Shown here: piece after piece, positions 11,771-21,980 of the stretch
Numbering within the stretch: the stretch's first letter is position 1
Layout of the letters: each line of letters opens with the position of its first letter
Source: Macrosoma leucophasiata
Lineage: Eukaryota; Arthropoda; Insecta; Lepidoptera; Hedylidae
Length of the DNA: 64,000 nucleotides
Assembly (NCBI GenBank): GCA_036365455.1
Contig: JAWQUS010000001.1
Span: 22,547,001-22,611,000, forward strand
Reading direction: 5' to 3'
Made by a program: the position numbers and the translations under genes
The notes under the pieces: generated by a model
What the model was told of the DNA's origin: nothing
What the model saw: only the letters and a program-made list of their open reading frames with translations
Databases searched by the model: none

Positions 11771-11887
11771 TTTTTTTTTAATGTAATGGAAGTGGCAAAC
11801 AATAGACACCCAAACAAAGACCACGGTCAAAACGCAGATGCGTATTTCACAAGCATGTGTTAATGCGAAATAATATAAAACAATTAA
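11771..11887. repeat. Chimeric junction: family A fragment fused to family C tail
   Basis: 11771-11843 is the tail-proximal part of family A (T run, aagtggcaaacaa, internal deletion, then agacacccaaacaaagacc). At 11844 it switches without a gap to the last 44 bp of cassette C (tatttcacaagcatgtgtta..). The next intact C copy begins only 68 bp further on. Confidence 0.65.
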
Positions 11888-11954
11888 TAAGGGTAAAAGC
11901 GACTTCTTTACGATATTCAATAAACTGAAAAGTCTATTATATCGGTTGCCTAAC

Positions 11955-12149
11955 TAGCATAGTTGGTAATAGATGGCGCTGCTGCTACCATAAAAGCAAT
12001 GCAATAAATGTGAAGGAAAGATTTGACATATCGGGCAGGACTTCAGTAGCTCAATTGGAAGAGCGGCTGGACTAGATTCCCAGTAGGCCGCGAGTTCGAG
12101 TCTCGCCTGAAGTCAAATTTTTCTTTCCATTTTTCTTTAAAATAAAAAT
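11955..12149 (+). mobile_element. tRNA-gene cassette repeat, family C, copy 2
   Basis: Same head, tRNA body and start of the tail as the copy at 9028, with only scattered substitutions, but cut off in the tail after ctttaaaataaaa. No clean target duplication is visible. Confidence 0.7.
12040..12114 (+). tRNA. tRNA-like gene inside cassette C, copy 2 (probable pseudogene)
   Basis: Identical to the 9116-9190 unit except in the D loop (AATTGGAA instead of AATCGGTA). The perfect acceptor and T stems and the T-run terminator are retained. The same anticodon-arm defect is present, so the defect is ancestral to the family. Confidence 0.5.
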
Positions 12150-13122
12150 ATTAACAATTCAATGTGAAATGTCAAACATCAGAAGGATTGGCTGTTTATT
12201 ATGACGACTGTTGTTTTCTGAAGCTGGGTCAAGGTGAGCACTTGGATCGTAACACCATTGTATGTGCTTTTTGAAATACATTTCAAAGATGGCACGTCAT
12301 TTCATTATGTGTATTAATTATACAAATGAGATCATCATGAAATCATGACATACATTTCACATTGGTGGTAAGTGAAGCTTATAAACATGACATAAAAACT
12401 AACCACTTTATTCATAAACGTATTTTAGCTAAAGTGTTGCTAATCTCTCCTTTGTCTTTTTCTATCCTGCACATTTGACAATGCAACTGACAAAGACAAA
12501 GCATTCTATAGCTAAATCTTATCTTCATCATAATCATAAATCATTTATTTACTAGAATGTAGTGGCTACAGGTAGGTAACAAAATAAAAGAAACTATAAC
12601 ATTCTACCATAACAATGGTGTGTAAAATATTATGCATATCCTTAAACTATTGAAATTCACTCATTTTGTAAACATTTTTAGTTGCATTAAAAATTAAATT
12701 AACAATCTCTAATACATGTATTATCAAATCATGAACAACAGCAAATTGTCATCACTAAAATTGCATTCCTTATCATAAGTAGGTATGTCAAAGATTTAAT
12801 TAAGAAATTGTGAATAAATAAAATATTTAAGAGTTAATGTTAATTATAATAATCTGTATCGAATTAAATTGTCATATCATCATCATTTCATACCTATGTC
12901 ACTATTATTATTATTATCTTAATATCATTCTGTTACACATTTATAAATATTTTTTACTTAGTCAAAAATTTATAAATTAATTAAATTTTTTAATTCAAAA
13001 TTTATTAATTAATTAGGTAAATGTAATTGGGTAATTAAAATAATTTAGATATGTCAAAAATAAAATTCAGGTCAGATGATTAGATCAAACATTAATCAAT
13101 TAATTAGGATATTGCTTTATAT
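12150..13122. other. AT-rich stretch without recognisable gene
   Basis: Strongly AT-rich, with (TTA)n-like runs at 12903-12920. The part next to 13123 may include the 3' untranslated sequence of the LINE at 14396, which the mariner now separates from its coding part. Confidence 0.4.
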
Positions 13123-13124
13123 TA

Positions 13125-14393
13125 GGTTGGGGAAAAAGTTTCTTCGCATTTTTTAAGATAATTCAAAACATTTTTTAATATAGTTTATTTAAATTTAACT
13201 AAAGTATGTATGTACCATTTTGTTCGATAACCTTTTGCCATCTTGTAGGTAGGGACATGATCCCATTGCTATAAAAATTTTGGGACTTCTCATCAAAATA
13301 CCGCGACAAGTGGATTTGGCAGTCCTCTCGTGATGTTAACCTAACATTGCATAAAGAATTCTGAAGAGACCGAAACAGGTGGAAATCTGAAGGTGCAAGG
13401 TCAGGACTATACGGCGGATGCATTAACACCTCCCAGCCAAACTCTCTTAATTTTTGCTGAGTGGCTATAGATGTGTGAGGTCTAGCGTTATCATGACGAA
13501 ACACCACACCCCTTCTGTTGATCAATTCCGGCCGCTTTCTCTCAACTTCTTGCTTTAATCTCAGCAGTTGTTTGCAGTAGAGTTCAGAATCGATAGTCCT
13601 GCCTGGTGGTAATAGCTCATAATGAATAATTCCCTTCCAATCCCACCACACACACAACATCACCTTAACCCGGGTTTCGCCACAGTCTGTGAAGCCTGAC
13701 CGGCCTTTGACCACGACCTTTTTCGCACGTTCTGGTCGTACGTGATCCACTTTTCATCACCAGTTATCAGCTTCTTCAAAAATGATTCGGTTTCATTACG
13801 TCGTAATAAAGAATCACAAATGAGTACACGGTTCATTAGGTTTCTTTCAGTGAGCTCGTGAGGTACCCAAATATCGAGCTTTTTTTTGTACCCAGCTTTT
13901 TTCAAATGCGCCAAAACTGTTTTGTCATCAATTCTCAGTTCTTCAGCTACGTCGTAACTACTAATATGTCGATCTTGCTCCACTTTTTCAAAAATGGCAT
14001 CCATTTTATCCGTAATAGGGCGACCAGAGCGAGGTGCATCTTTGACATCAAAATTTCCGGATTGAAAACGCTTAAACCAAATTTGTGCTACTCTCACAGA
14101 CACTGCACTAGGTCCATAAACATCGCAATTTTTTGTCGCGGCTTGCGTTGCATTTTTACCTTTTTTGTAGTAAAATTTTAAAATGTATCGAATTTCTTCA
14201 TTAGATTCACTCATCTTGACAGTACGAAAAACAAATGAAAATCACACATTTGCCTAATTTGAATTTGGAATTATGTTCTTTAAAATTTTAACTTTCAATG
14301 ATACCAAAACCAGCCAGATACAAATACTACAGCCAAAGAGATTTTATTACAAGTTCATACATACTATAATGCGAAAAGACTTTTTCCCCAACC
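13125..14393 (-). mobile_element. Mariner-family transposon, near full length
   Basis: 1,269 bp bounded by inverted termini (ggttggggaaaaagtttctt on the left, the complement of a gactttttccccaacc end on the right). It is flanked by TA on both sides (13123-13124 and 14394-14395), the Tc1/mariner target duplication. The transposase is on the minus strand. Size and layout are those of a complete mariner, so decay is limited to a frameshift and point changes. It sits exactly at the stop codon of the LINE on its right. Confidence 0.93.
13199..14214 (-). pseudogene. Mariner transposase, frameshifted
   Basis: Cut-and-paste transposase in two overlapping frames: 14214 to about 13690 (N-terminal part) and from about 13720 to 13199 (C-terminal part). 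The N part has the helix-turn-helix region with WFKRFQSGNFDVKDAPRSGR, the WVPHEL linker and the first catalytic Asp in ITGDEKW. The C part has the second Asp in RHDNARPH and the third in PPYSPDLAPSDFHLF, with 34 residues between them: the DD34D signature of mariner. The frame changes just after AKPGL, before VMLCVWWDW, where a few bases appear lost. Both halves are otherwise open and well conserved, so inactivation is recent. Whole length about 340 residues, normal for the family. The lineage within mariner is not assigned. Confidence 0.92.
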
Positions 14394-14395
14394 TA

Positions 14396-15108
14396 TTATG
14401 TCATGTATTCATTTAAGTCATAGAAACAATTTTGTTGTAGCCATTGAGTCAGTTTGTTTTTAAATGGTGGTAAACGTTTTTCCTTGAGCGTAATGGGTAA
14501 TTTATTAAAAACCCTTATGGCGTTTACAAAAGCATTCCTTTTATGTAATTCAATTCTACATTTAGGTATGAACAGTTTAAATTGATTCCTTACGCTAACG
14601 TTCCTATTCGTACATTCAGAATTGAGCTTAAAGTAGTATGGATGCTGATTTACAAATACACAGAGATCCCTAATGTATATGCAAGCCAACGGTAATATAC
14701 GATATTTCTGGAATAATGGCCTACAACTGTCCAAGCACCAAGCTCCACAAATGGCTCTTTCACATTTTTTTTGTACACGAAAAGCTTTATCAATTACCAC
14801 CGATTTTCCCCATAACAAGAGGCCATAAGAAAGCACAGAGGAGACATAGCCATGGTATGCAATCAGGGCTGCTTCTGTCGAAACAGTTTGACGCAATCGC
14901 TTTATAGCAAATACAAATTTATTCAGTTTGTCACAAACAAAGTCAATGTGAGCTTTCCAGTCACAATTTTTATTTACCACTAGCCCTAAAAACTTTGTGG
15001 AGTCAACTTGATTAATTTTATTTTTATCATGAATTATATTGAGGTCAATATGTTTTTTTCTATATGTCTGAAATTGAATGACTACATTAAAATATAGAAT
15101 TTACCAAT
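14396..15108 (-). pseudogene. LINE reverse transcriptase C-terminal part (jockey/CR1-like), 5' truncated
   Basis: Minus-strand frame ending with a TAA at 14396-14398. It reads, in order, a STKFLGLVV motif near 15000, WKAHID, and then the post-RT helix region around YVSSVLSYGLLLWG, typical of the C-terminal end of non-LTR retrotransposon ORF2. The open frame runs upstream past the first ATG to about 15100, where it stops making sense next to the tail of a second LINE. The palm motif (FADD) is not in this fragment. The TA target of the mariner immediately follows its stop codon. Confidence 0.85.
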
Positions 15109-15354
15109 GACGAATTACTTATTTATTTATTTATTTACGGATTACCAACACAAGTTACAGTGGGTGCATCTAAAAATTATACACTGCATAAATATTAACT
15201 TATTTAACTGTTCCTGCACTTATAGGTAACCACAGCATGCTATATGTTACAAGATAGTGAAACAAAAAAAAATGATAATAGGTGGATAAAATTAGATAAG
15301 ACATTTTTCAACTGCTACCTATTTAAGACATATTCAGTATACTAAAAATTACTG

Positions 15355-16496
15355 CTAAACATCCCAGATAGAGGTAGGTGCGTCACATTTCATAAGTTTA
15401 GATTTAAAATTAGGGCGTTTGTCGAAATGGATATCTATATCAGGGATTTTGTTAACGTACTCATTATACAGGCGAGACATGCGAACTACAGGGGAATAAC
15501 AACCCAAATTAGTTTTACAGAATTTGGGAACAAAAAGATTGCATTTATAACGTGGAATTTTGGTGGTAACATTAAACTTAAATTTGTTTAACAGAGATGG
15601 GCAATCTATATCATCATTTAGTAGTTTGTGAAGAAACATCAAGTCTTGATGTGTTCGGCGTACAGACAGCTGATGTAGATTGAAGTGCTTTAATTTGTCA
15701 GTATACGTCTGTGCACTTATTGGTGGCTTAAAACGATATGATAGACTGCGAATCAATTTCTTTTGAATCCGTTCTTCTCTATCTATATGCACCTTATAAT
15801 TCGGGTTCCACACTGCACTACCATACTCCAACTTACTTCTCACAAAAACATTATATAATATAACTAGCGGCCCGCCCCGGCTTCGCCCGCGCTGCTCTGC
15901 TCCTATTAGTCATAGCGTAATGTAAGCTATCCTATCTCTCAAGTTGGATCGAACTGCACATGGTGTGCGAATTTTATTATAATCGGTTAAGTGGTTTAGG
16001 AGTCCATTGAGGACAAACATTGTGACACGAGATTTATATATATTAAGATGACAGTGCTAGGTTTTCTAAAGCCTTTGGTGGTACTTAATATAAAACCTAA
16101 GGATCTATTAGCTTCAGATATAATTTTATCTATATGCTCCGCAAAACGAAGCTTACTGTCTATGTAAATACCCAGGCCTCGAACAGAAGACACTTCCTGT
16201 AGGCTTTTTCCATCAATAGAGTATTCAGATTGCAGCCTGCAACTCTTTTGTGTGTATTTTATATGTAGACATTTAGATGAGTTTAGGGACATTTTATTAT
16301 TGAAACACCATTTCTGAATGTTATCAACATCATCCTGCAGGCATTTTACATCAGAAACATTTCTCACTGACTTTACCAATTTAAGATCATCAGCAAATAG
16401 ATATACATCGCTATAGTTCACAACACTTACTATGTCATTGATAAAAACATTGAAAAATAGAGGCCCCAGAATAGAGCCCTGAGGTATAGCCGATTT
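15355..16496 (-). pseudogene. LINE ORF2 C-terminal half, interrupted
   Basis: Starts within the RT domain with PQGSILGPLFFNVFINDI, then FADDLKL (the catalytic YXDD box with F), WCFNNKMSLNSSKC, and LGIYIDSKLRFAEHI, ending at GFRKPSTV by 16049. It resumes after the insert at 15863 with the segment containing VRSKLEYGSAVWNP and continues to the stop at 15355. The two sides are in the same reading frame once the 185 bp insert is left out. N-terminal endonuclease and ORF1 are missing. It makes no functional enzyme in this state. Confidence 0.88.
15864..16048 (-). mobile_element. Helitron-like element inserted in a LINE ORF
   Basis: 185 bp. Minus strand starts TCTTAATATATAT after a LINE A, ends with a GC-rich stem (gcgggcgaagccggggcggg) plus CTAG before a LINE T. 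The flanking LINE reading frame is continuous across the site with no duplicated bases. This supports the A/T insertion model and fixes both element ends precisely. Confidence 0.8.
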
Positions 16497-16576
16497 TCAT
16501 TTTTTTAGACTGCTCACTATTATGAGAAAGCAGTCCAAATAAACTACACCAAAATAATACCTATACTACTAATTAA

Positions 16577-16706
16577 CCACCAGACCCGAAACAAATTTAA
16601 TATCTATAGGCCATAAAAATTTGTTCCGGTGCGGGGATCGAAAAAGCGATCCTTCGAATAAAACGGTCGTCTCACACCGTTGGACCTAACCAGGTCGTCG
16701 ACTATA
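16577..16706 (-). mobile_element. Family F tRNA-derived SINE, diverged copy
   Basis: On the minus strand: ..ggtgtgagacgaccgtttt..ttcgatccccgcaccgg..aacaaattttt.. and ..tttgtttcgggtctgg. The same order is seen at 36691 and 47270. The B box is decayed. Confidence 0.6.
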
Positions 16707-17380
16707 AATAGGTAATCAAAAAAAAATTGTCTATTCGGAGGGGGTTTTTGTGACGTTGGTAATATTTTAGGGAGGGTAAAATATAGTGTGACACAGCGTG
16801 ATCATGGAGGGGGGAGGGGGTCAGAAAAGGCTCATTTTAGCTTGACGTATATTATGGATGGCCACTAAGAAGCTAGGTTTTACCTATGTTTCCTAGCAAA
16901 TAAATCAACAACCTAATGTTATATAACATCATATCCTTTAGTTTCCTAGAATTGTATAAACACAAAAACACAAAGAATAGGGTTGTAGAGTTAAGTACTA
17001 TTGAACCTAGATATAAGCTTAATATTATCACAAGCTTACTAGATTGTACTAGACTAGATTGTGTAAGTAATGATTTTTGTAAATATTACGAACAAAATAT
17101 AAAAAATTGAAATCGTTTTCGAAATTCGAATTCAACAAAAGACATTTTCCCACGAATATTGTCCAATCCCATCCGTATGAAAAGGTTATATTCCGTCAAA
17201 ATAGGAATCCGATGCCCATTTTCTTCGCATTTACGACATCTGAGACAGTTTCCATATACTTGAAACAGAATAAAGCATTGACATGAGCGGCAACCGAGTG
17301 ACCGGGCCGCTTTTACTGGGACGATAAACATTACTTTTTATTGAGTTACCCATCAAATCCAAAATCACTTTATCGGGTGT
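16707..17380. other. No recognisable gene
   Basis: Contains G-rich runs at 16737-16825 (ggaggggg / ggaggggggaggggg), reminiscent of lepidopteran repeat sequence, but no copy elsewhere in the window. Confidence 0.4.
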
Positions 17381-17388
17381 ACCTGTCT

Positions 17389-17928
17389 AAGGGTTGTTGA
17401 GGAAGTGATTATGAGGAAGAGGAGGAAGAAGAGGAATTGTGATTGTAAATAAAATATTTGGACGCTGTTTCCCCAACAACCGGTTTTATAGCTCATCATA
17501 TACCAATACAGCATTGCTAAAAAGTCGTTTGCTGGTACATTTGATGAAAGAGAAGATAGGTATTGTAAAGATACAGTTCTGTAAAGCCCCGAATATTTCG
17601 ATTTTTAAAGTTGAGTACGCGTATAAACAAAATAATGTATGTCAATAAAATTAAAACAAACAATCAAGGAACAACGCCGGTGGCGGGTGGGAAAGTCTCG
17701 CTCGCCTGTTCGGCCTGGCACCGCGCAGCGGCGTGTGCGTTGCCATCGATACGCGACGCGCATGCGCAACAAAATTCCTCATAAATTCCTCTTAAATTTT
17801 GAGGAAGCGGTAGCGGAAGAGGATTTTTTTATTTTAATTTTTGAGGATGCGGAAACGGTTGAGGAACCCAAAATATTGCGGTACTTCCTCATTATGAGGC
17901 AGAGGAAGAGGAATCCTCAGCAACCCTA
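17389..17928. mobile_element. hAT element, 540 bp, non-autonomous
   Basis: Flanked by an exact 8 bp duplication, acctgtct at 17381-17388 and 17929-17936. Termini are inverted: left aagggttgttgagga, right (complement) tagggttgctgagga. AGGGTTG-type ends with 8 bp duplications are typical of hAT. Near both ends there are purine-rich (gagga)n subterminal repeats, also typical. The GC-rich centre (17670-17765) encodes no transposase I can recognise; open frames inside are fortuitous. Confidence 0.85.
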
Positions 17929-18076
17929 ACCTGTCTGTACCAACGATGGTACTGTAGAGGTTGCTATAGTTACTATGGTGTTATTTCGTAAAGTTGATTG
18001 CAATCATCATGGTTAACTGATAATGAAATCATAACAGGTAGGTAATAATATTATCACAGTTGTACACCAATCATAA

Positions 18077-18365
18077 AACTTAACTTCACGCCTGTAATCC
18101 CCTAAGGGGTAGGCAGAGGTAAATGCAAGCATTCAAGCATACACGCAAACCCCATTCACCGGTTACGTTTTGTCCCATGTAACAGGTGGCGAGCCTTTTG
18201 ATATCCTTGGGCACATTACCGAACTTCGAGGTACTGGGAAACCTCCAGAATATCAATAGAACCAAAGATAAAGGATTTTACACCGTTATCTCTGATATCC
18301 TCGACCTGGGAATCGAACCCAGTGTAGTAGTAATGGCCTGCTACCACTAGGCTACTGAGCCAGTT
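18077..18365 (-). mobile_element. Family D tRNA-derived SINE
   Basis: Full-length diverged copy, antisense. It begins at ttcacgcctgtaatcccc (3' end) and ends in a tRNA-like head with a good B box (gggttcgattccc on the minus strand). Imperfect direct repeats tacaccaatcataa (18063-18076) and taccaccaatcacaa (18366-18380) fit a target duplication. Confidence 0.75.
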
Positions 18366-18380
18366 TACCACCAATCACAA

Positions 18381-18822
18381 TCCTACTTACTTTAATAAGA
18401 TAATTTAATTTATTTGCGTAAATATTTTATATACATATAAGTAACGAAATGTCAAAGAAACAAGGACAAATTACATGTGACGTAATAAAAGAACATAATA
18501 TACTATTGTACACCACTATTCCATACACACAATATATCCATAGAAAATTACATGGTCATTATCGATAGCCAGACCAAGGCAAGTGAATGATGTGATAAAT
18601 TGGAAAATTAATGCGTGTTGATCATAAAACACGCCAAATAACAGGCCATATTATAATTATAATGTTTTAACACGCATGTAAACATTACAGACTCGGCAAT
18701 TTTAAAGACTTAATGAAATATTCTGAACACCGAGCGACATTTGGATAATATCATGTTGATGGTAATGAAATAATTGCGTAACTGGAGAAGGGGCGTAAGA
18801 AATTCATATGAAAACTCAATTA
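18381..18822. other. No recognisable feature
   Basis: AT-rich, no repeat or coding signal seen. Confidence 0.45.
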
Positions 18823-19082
18823 TTTTTTTATGTAATGGAATTGACAACCAAGCATGCAGTTTACATTGATGTTAAGTGATGACTGCAGCCTATAGACACC
18901 CACACAAAGACCAAGATCAAAATGCAGATGCGTTACCACTCCTGAGGCCTAAGGTGTTATGCCTCTGTGCCGGAAATTACAGGGCCGTACATTACCACCT
19001 GACCGGAACACGATAGTGCTGAACACTACCATTTAGCGGTGCCTACGCCCGGGAGCTCTGTCACTGGAGCTCCACCACCAGT
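18823..19082 (-). mobile_element. Family A retroposon with internal deletion
   Basis: T run at 18823-18829, standard body, fixed terminus at 19082. About 25 bp (the segment aagtatattaggtaatgcgg of other copies) are missing after atttagcgg. Confidence 0.8.
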
Positions 19083-19578
19083 GAATACCATATTGTAGTT
19101 TAAATAATGACGATCTCGTTATTATAAAGAGGATGTATGGTTTTTATAAGTATTCCACGATAAAACTATACATATTACCACACCGCGGACACTCCGCCAA
19201 AATTCCATACAAACGCTTGATTTGGTCTCTATTACACAGACAACAATCAGTGACGTGTATTTACACGTGCACCTGTGTGCGTAGCACGTAGAAAATACCG
19301 ACCGTCGCCCATACGAGGGGAGGAGGTTGGGTGATGCGGAGAAATCGGGCGGGACGTCGAAGTGTCCATTCTATACGTAGCATCATTACATATTCTCTGG
19401 TATTACTTAGAGAAAAAGACGCAAACTACGTAGTACCTACATGGAATACCAACAGATATTTTTTAAATTGTTTTTTTACTTTATTAAATTGGTGTGCAGA
19501 AAGGGTTTGGAATTAAAATTATACAAATCGATATGGTATCATGATGATATTTTAGCAAGACTAAAAATAAAGTGCAAA
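19083..19578. other. No recognisable gene
   Basis: Open frame 19331-19516 has no domain. Nothing repetitive seen. Confidence 0.4.
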
Positions 19579-19599
19579 TAATATGCTGGGCCACAGTAA

Positions 19600-19906
19600 C
19601 TGCCTCGGTAGCCTAGTGGTAGCAGGTCACTACTACTACGCTGAGGTCCTGGGTTCGATTCCCGGGTAGGGGTTATCAGAGATAATGGTGTAAAGTCCTT
19701 TATCTCTGGTTCTATTGGGATTTTTCCATTTTCTAGAAATTTCCCAGTACCTCGAAGTTTGGTAATGTGCCCGGAGGTGTCAACAGGCTCGCCACCTGTT
19801 ACATGGGCCAAAACGTAACCGGCGAATCTTGGGTGTTTGCATGTATGCTTGAATGCATGCATTTACCTCTGCCTACCCCTTCGGGGATTACAGGCGTGAA
19901 GTTACG
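19600..19906 (+). mobile_element. Family D tRNA-derived SINE, intact, 21 bp target duplication
   Basis: Perfect 21 bp duplication at 19579-19599 and 19907-19927 (taatatgctgggccacagta..), so the 307 bp between is the complete element. The 5' part is tRNA-like, with A box (tagcctagtggtagcagg) and B box (gggttcgattccc). The body has gagataatggtgtaaagtcc, cagtacctcgaagtt, ccacctgttacatggg. The 3' end is ccccttcggggattacaggc. The identical duplication marks a young insertion. Confidence 0.9.
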
Positions 19907-19927
19907 TAATATGCTGGGCCACAGTAA

Positions 19928-20276
19928 AATAATTACAATAATTAGGTGTACAGTGGCAATTCATGCAAAAGGTCCTTTCAATATTTACCATTTTTTACTC
20001 CATATAATATAATTAGTCGTTTATCGTTGTAAATGGAAACCATGAATCAGTAAATTAGCTCTATAAATTATAGCAATAACCATCGCCATAATCACGTAGT
20101 TAACGGGTCCTTAGCGGCAAGTGTTCAGTTAAAGACCTATTAACACTACACGATTTATCGTGCCATACCTTCTGGGCCGGCCGTAGCCCGTAGCCTAATG
20201 AGGGTGCCGCATATTACACTATGCAAGAAATCGTTCACTGTGTGTTTCACTTTCAGTCTCAATGTGAATGTAAATA
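19928..20276. other. No recognisable feature
   Basis: Nothing beyond AT-rich unique sequence. Confidence 0.45.
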
Positions 20277-20512
20277 CATCATCATTTTAGCAGAAGACGT
20301 CCACAGCTGGCCAAAAAGCTTCCCCGTAAGGCCTAAGAGGGATTTGCCACAATCGCCAGTCTGAGCATGCGGATGGGCAATCAATGTTAGTATCATAATG
20401 GCATCTCTTGATACGTCTCACAGCTTGGCACGAGTCACTCCCCTTCTTGGGAGGAGGCCTGGAGCTTATCCACCACGCTGCTCCAATGCGGGTTGGTGGA
20501 GAAATATAATAT
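20277..20512 (-). repeat. Families J and K retroelement 3' ends
   Basis: 20277-20355 is the complement of the tail seen at 36893-37066 (..gtggcaa..gggaag..ttttg.ccagc..gacgtct..atgatgatg). 20420-20512 contains ccaccacgctgctccaatgc, the complement of the family K phrase at 11670. Probably one old LINE tail on the minus strand. Confidence 0.45.
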
Positions 20513-20591
20513 TACCTAATTATTATTTTTTAAACGCTCCCAGCGTTCATTTCGTAACCAATCAATTAGTGACTCCAACGTCTTGTTCCTT

Positions 20592-20762
20592 ATATTTTAT
20601 TTTAAAGTAAAATGGCTCAAGCTCAATTGGAAGAGCGGCTGGACTAGATTCCCAGTAGGCCGCGAGTTCGAGTCTCGCCTGAAGTCAAATTTTTCTTTCC
20701 ATTTTACTTTAAAATAAAATATATTTCACAAGCGTGTGTTAATGCGAAATAATATAAAACAA
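20592..20762 (+). mobile_element. Cassette C, copy 3, with inverted 5' end
   Basis: Flanked by an exact 12 bp duplication, gtcttgttcctt at 20580-20591 and 20763-20774. The head and the first part of the tRNA are absent. In their place the element starts with an inverted copy of its own tail: the 25 bp at 20591-20615 are the exact reverse complement of 20699-20723. The tRNA D-arm to T-arm and the tail follow normally. Duplication plus 5' inversion resembles twin-primed retrotransposition. Confidence 0.8.
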
Positions 20763-20774
20763 GTCTTGTTCCTT

Positions 20775-21514
20775 TTTAAAATACCGTGATATCTTGTACC
20801 GGTAGACAGGGCCCAAGAAATCGTGTAGTGTAACAGGCCTTTTCGGTCCAGTTAGTGATGGTGGAGGGGCGGGCGCGTGCGCACACGCCACTTGGCACAT
20901 AGGTGCGACATTACGCAACACCTAACAAAAGTAACAACTACTTCTCACCAAATTCAATCTGTGCCGTTTATTGCCCCCTCGATGGTCGGTTCGAGCTTTT
21001 TATCGGCGTGGAGGGTCGCCGCTTTCACCGTTGAAGGATACTGTTTTGAGGGTAATAGAGGTAGACTTGGATTTACCTGATCGCTATTTGTGGATTAGAA
21101 TTATGGTAGATACAATTGAAAGTTCTGACACAAAGCAAATTAACTACAATTAATGTCCCAATTAATCAAAGAAAATACTGATTATATTTTTCAACATCTA
21201 CGTAGGTATACAGTTGGTATTGCACCAATTTCAGCAACTTTTTCATAAGCTTTGAATTAAAACTAGGTAACCGCCTCAGGCTTTAAGAAAGGAATGTAAT
21301 AACGCGTAAAATGGTTAATTCATTAAAAAAATGTTGCAATTTTATTAGCAAATAGGTCGGTGCAGTGTTAACTATCTCAATAATCAATTGTCAATAAAAC
21401 AAAGTTTATAAAAGTGCTCTAAAACATGCAATGTTTATTTGAATACTATATTTTCAGTTTTAATGAAAATCAACATTTTAGTCTGAATTTATAAAAAAAA
21501 ATCTGTAGCCATCC
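20775..21514. other. No recognisable gene
   Basis: Small GC-rich patch at 20845-20900. Overlapping open frames at 20877-21153 have no recognisable domain. Confidence 0.4.
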
Positions 21515-21522
21515 AGTTCTTT

Positions 21523-21821
21523 CATAGAGCAACACCGTAGGGGAGTAAGCATATGCAGGCTTTCCCCTCTGTCAAAGTAAAAATAAAAGCCCAAATGGGC
21601 CTTTACCTGTCGCGTAGATGTTTAAATGTGTGCGTGAAATTGTTTCTCTATTTTGTTAAAGTCAAGGTGTGAGTTTCTTAGTAAAAGACAATTTTTGTAG
21701 TGTGCGTGTGTGTCGCACGCATTTCCCGCCGCAAAAAATGACAGAGTGTTTTGCATCGGTAATAGACGTTATGGCTACTCTCCTCCAGTCCGCCGCGGCC
21801 GGTGGCCCGTGTTGCTCTATG
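21523..21821 (+). mobile_element. hAT-type MITE, family B, copy 2
   Basis: 299 bp with 13 bp inverted termini (catagagcaacac / gtgttgctctatg) and an exact 8 bp target duplication, agttcttt at 21515-21522 and 21822-21829. Shares its interior (gtgagtttcttagt.., gcacgcatttcccgcc, ccgcggccggtggccc) with the inverted copy at 1488. The open frame inside is fortuitous. Confidence 0.9.
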
Positions 21822-21980
21822 AGTTCTTTAGATTACGTGTTATATTCTTATTGACGTCTATTTTCAATAACAATACAATACAGTTGTAAGGTGAGTAGGT
21901 TATTAGTATTACCTACTCACTTCCACGCTCCATAACGAAATAACGTGAAACATAAATGTATATTTTTATATTATTTTTTA

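Larger units (their letters stand above)
15113..16496 (-). mobile_element. 5'-truncated LINE (jockey-like) with (TAAA)n tail, split by a Helitron-like element
   Basis: A second non-LTR element on the minus strand. The 5' break is at about 16496, inside the reverse transcriptase. Coding sequence runs to the stop at 15355-15357, followed by about 220 bp of 3' untranslated sequence and a (TAAA)n tail at 15117-15137 (seen as TTTA repeats on the plus strand). It abuts the first LINE fragment at about 15110. No unambiguous target duplication was found. Confidence 0.85.

Noticed and set aside
11463..11920. Overlapping minus-strand open frames with PPRCSNADWWRYG
   Set aside because: Antisense of a retroelement 3' end (family K) plus family A and C scraps; not a gene.
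17639..17929. 96-codon open frame ending at a repeat border
   Set aside because: Ends inside the hAT terminus; composition follows the (gagga)n repeats.
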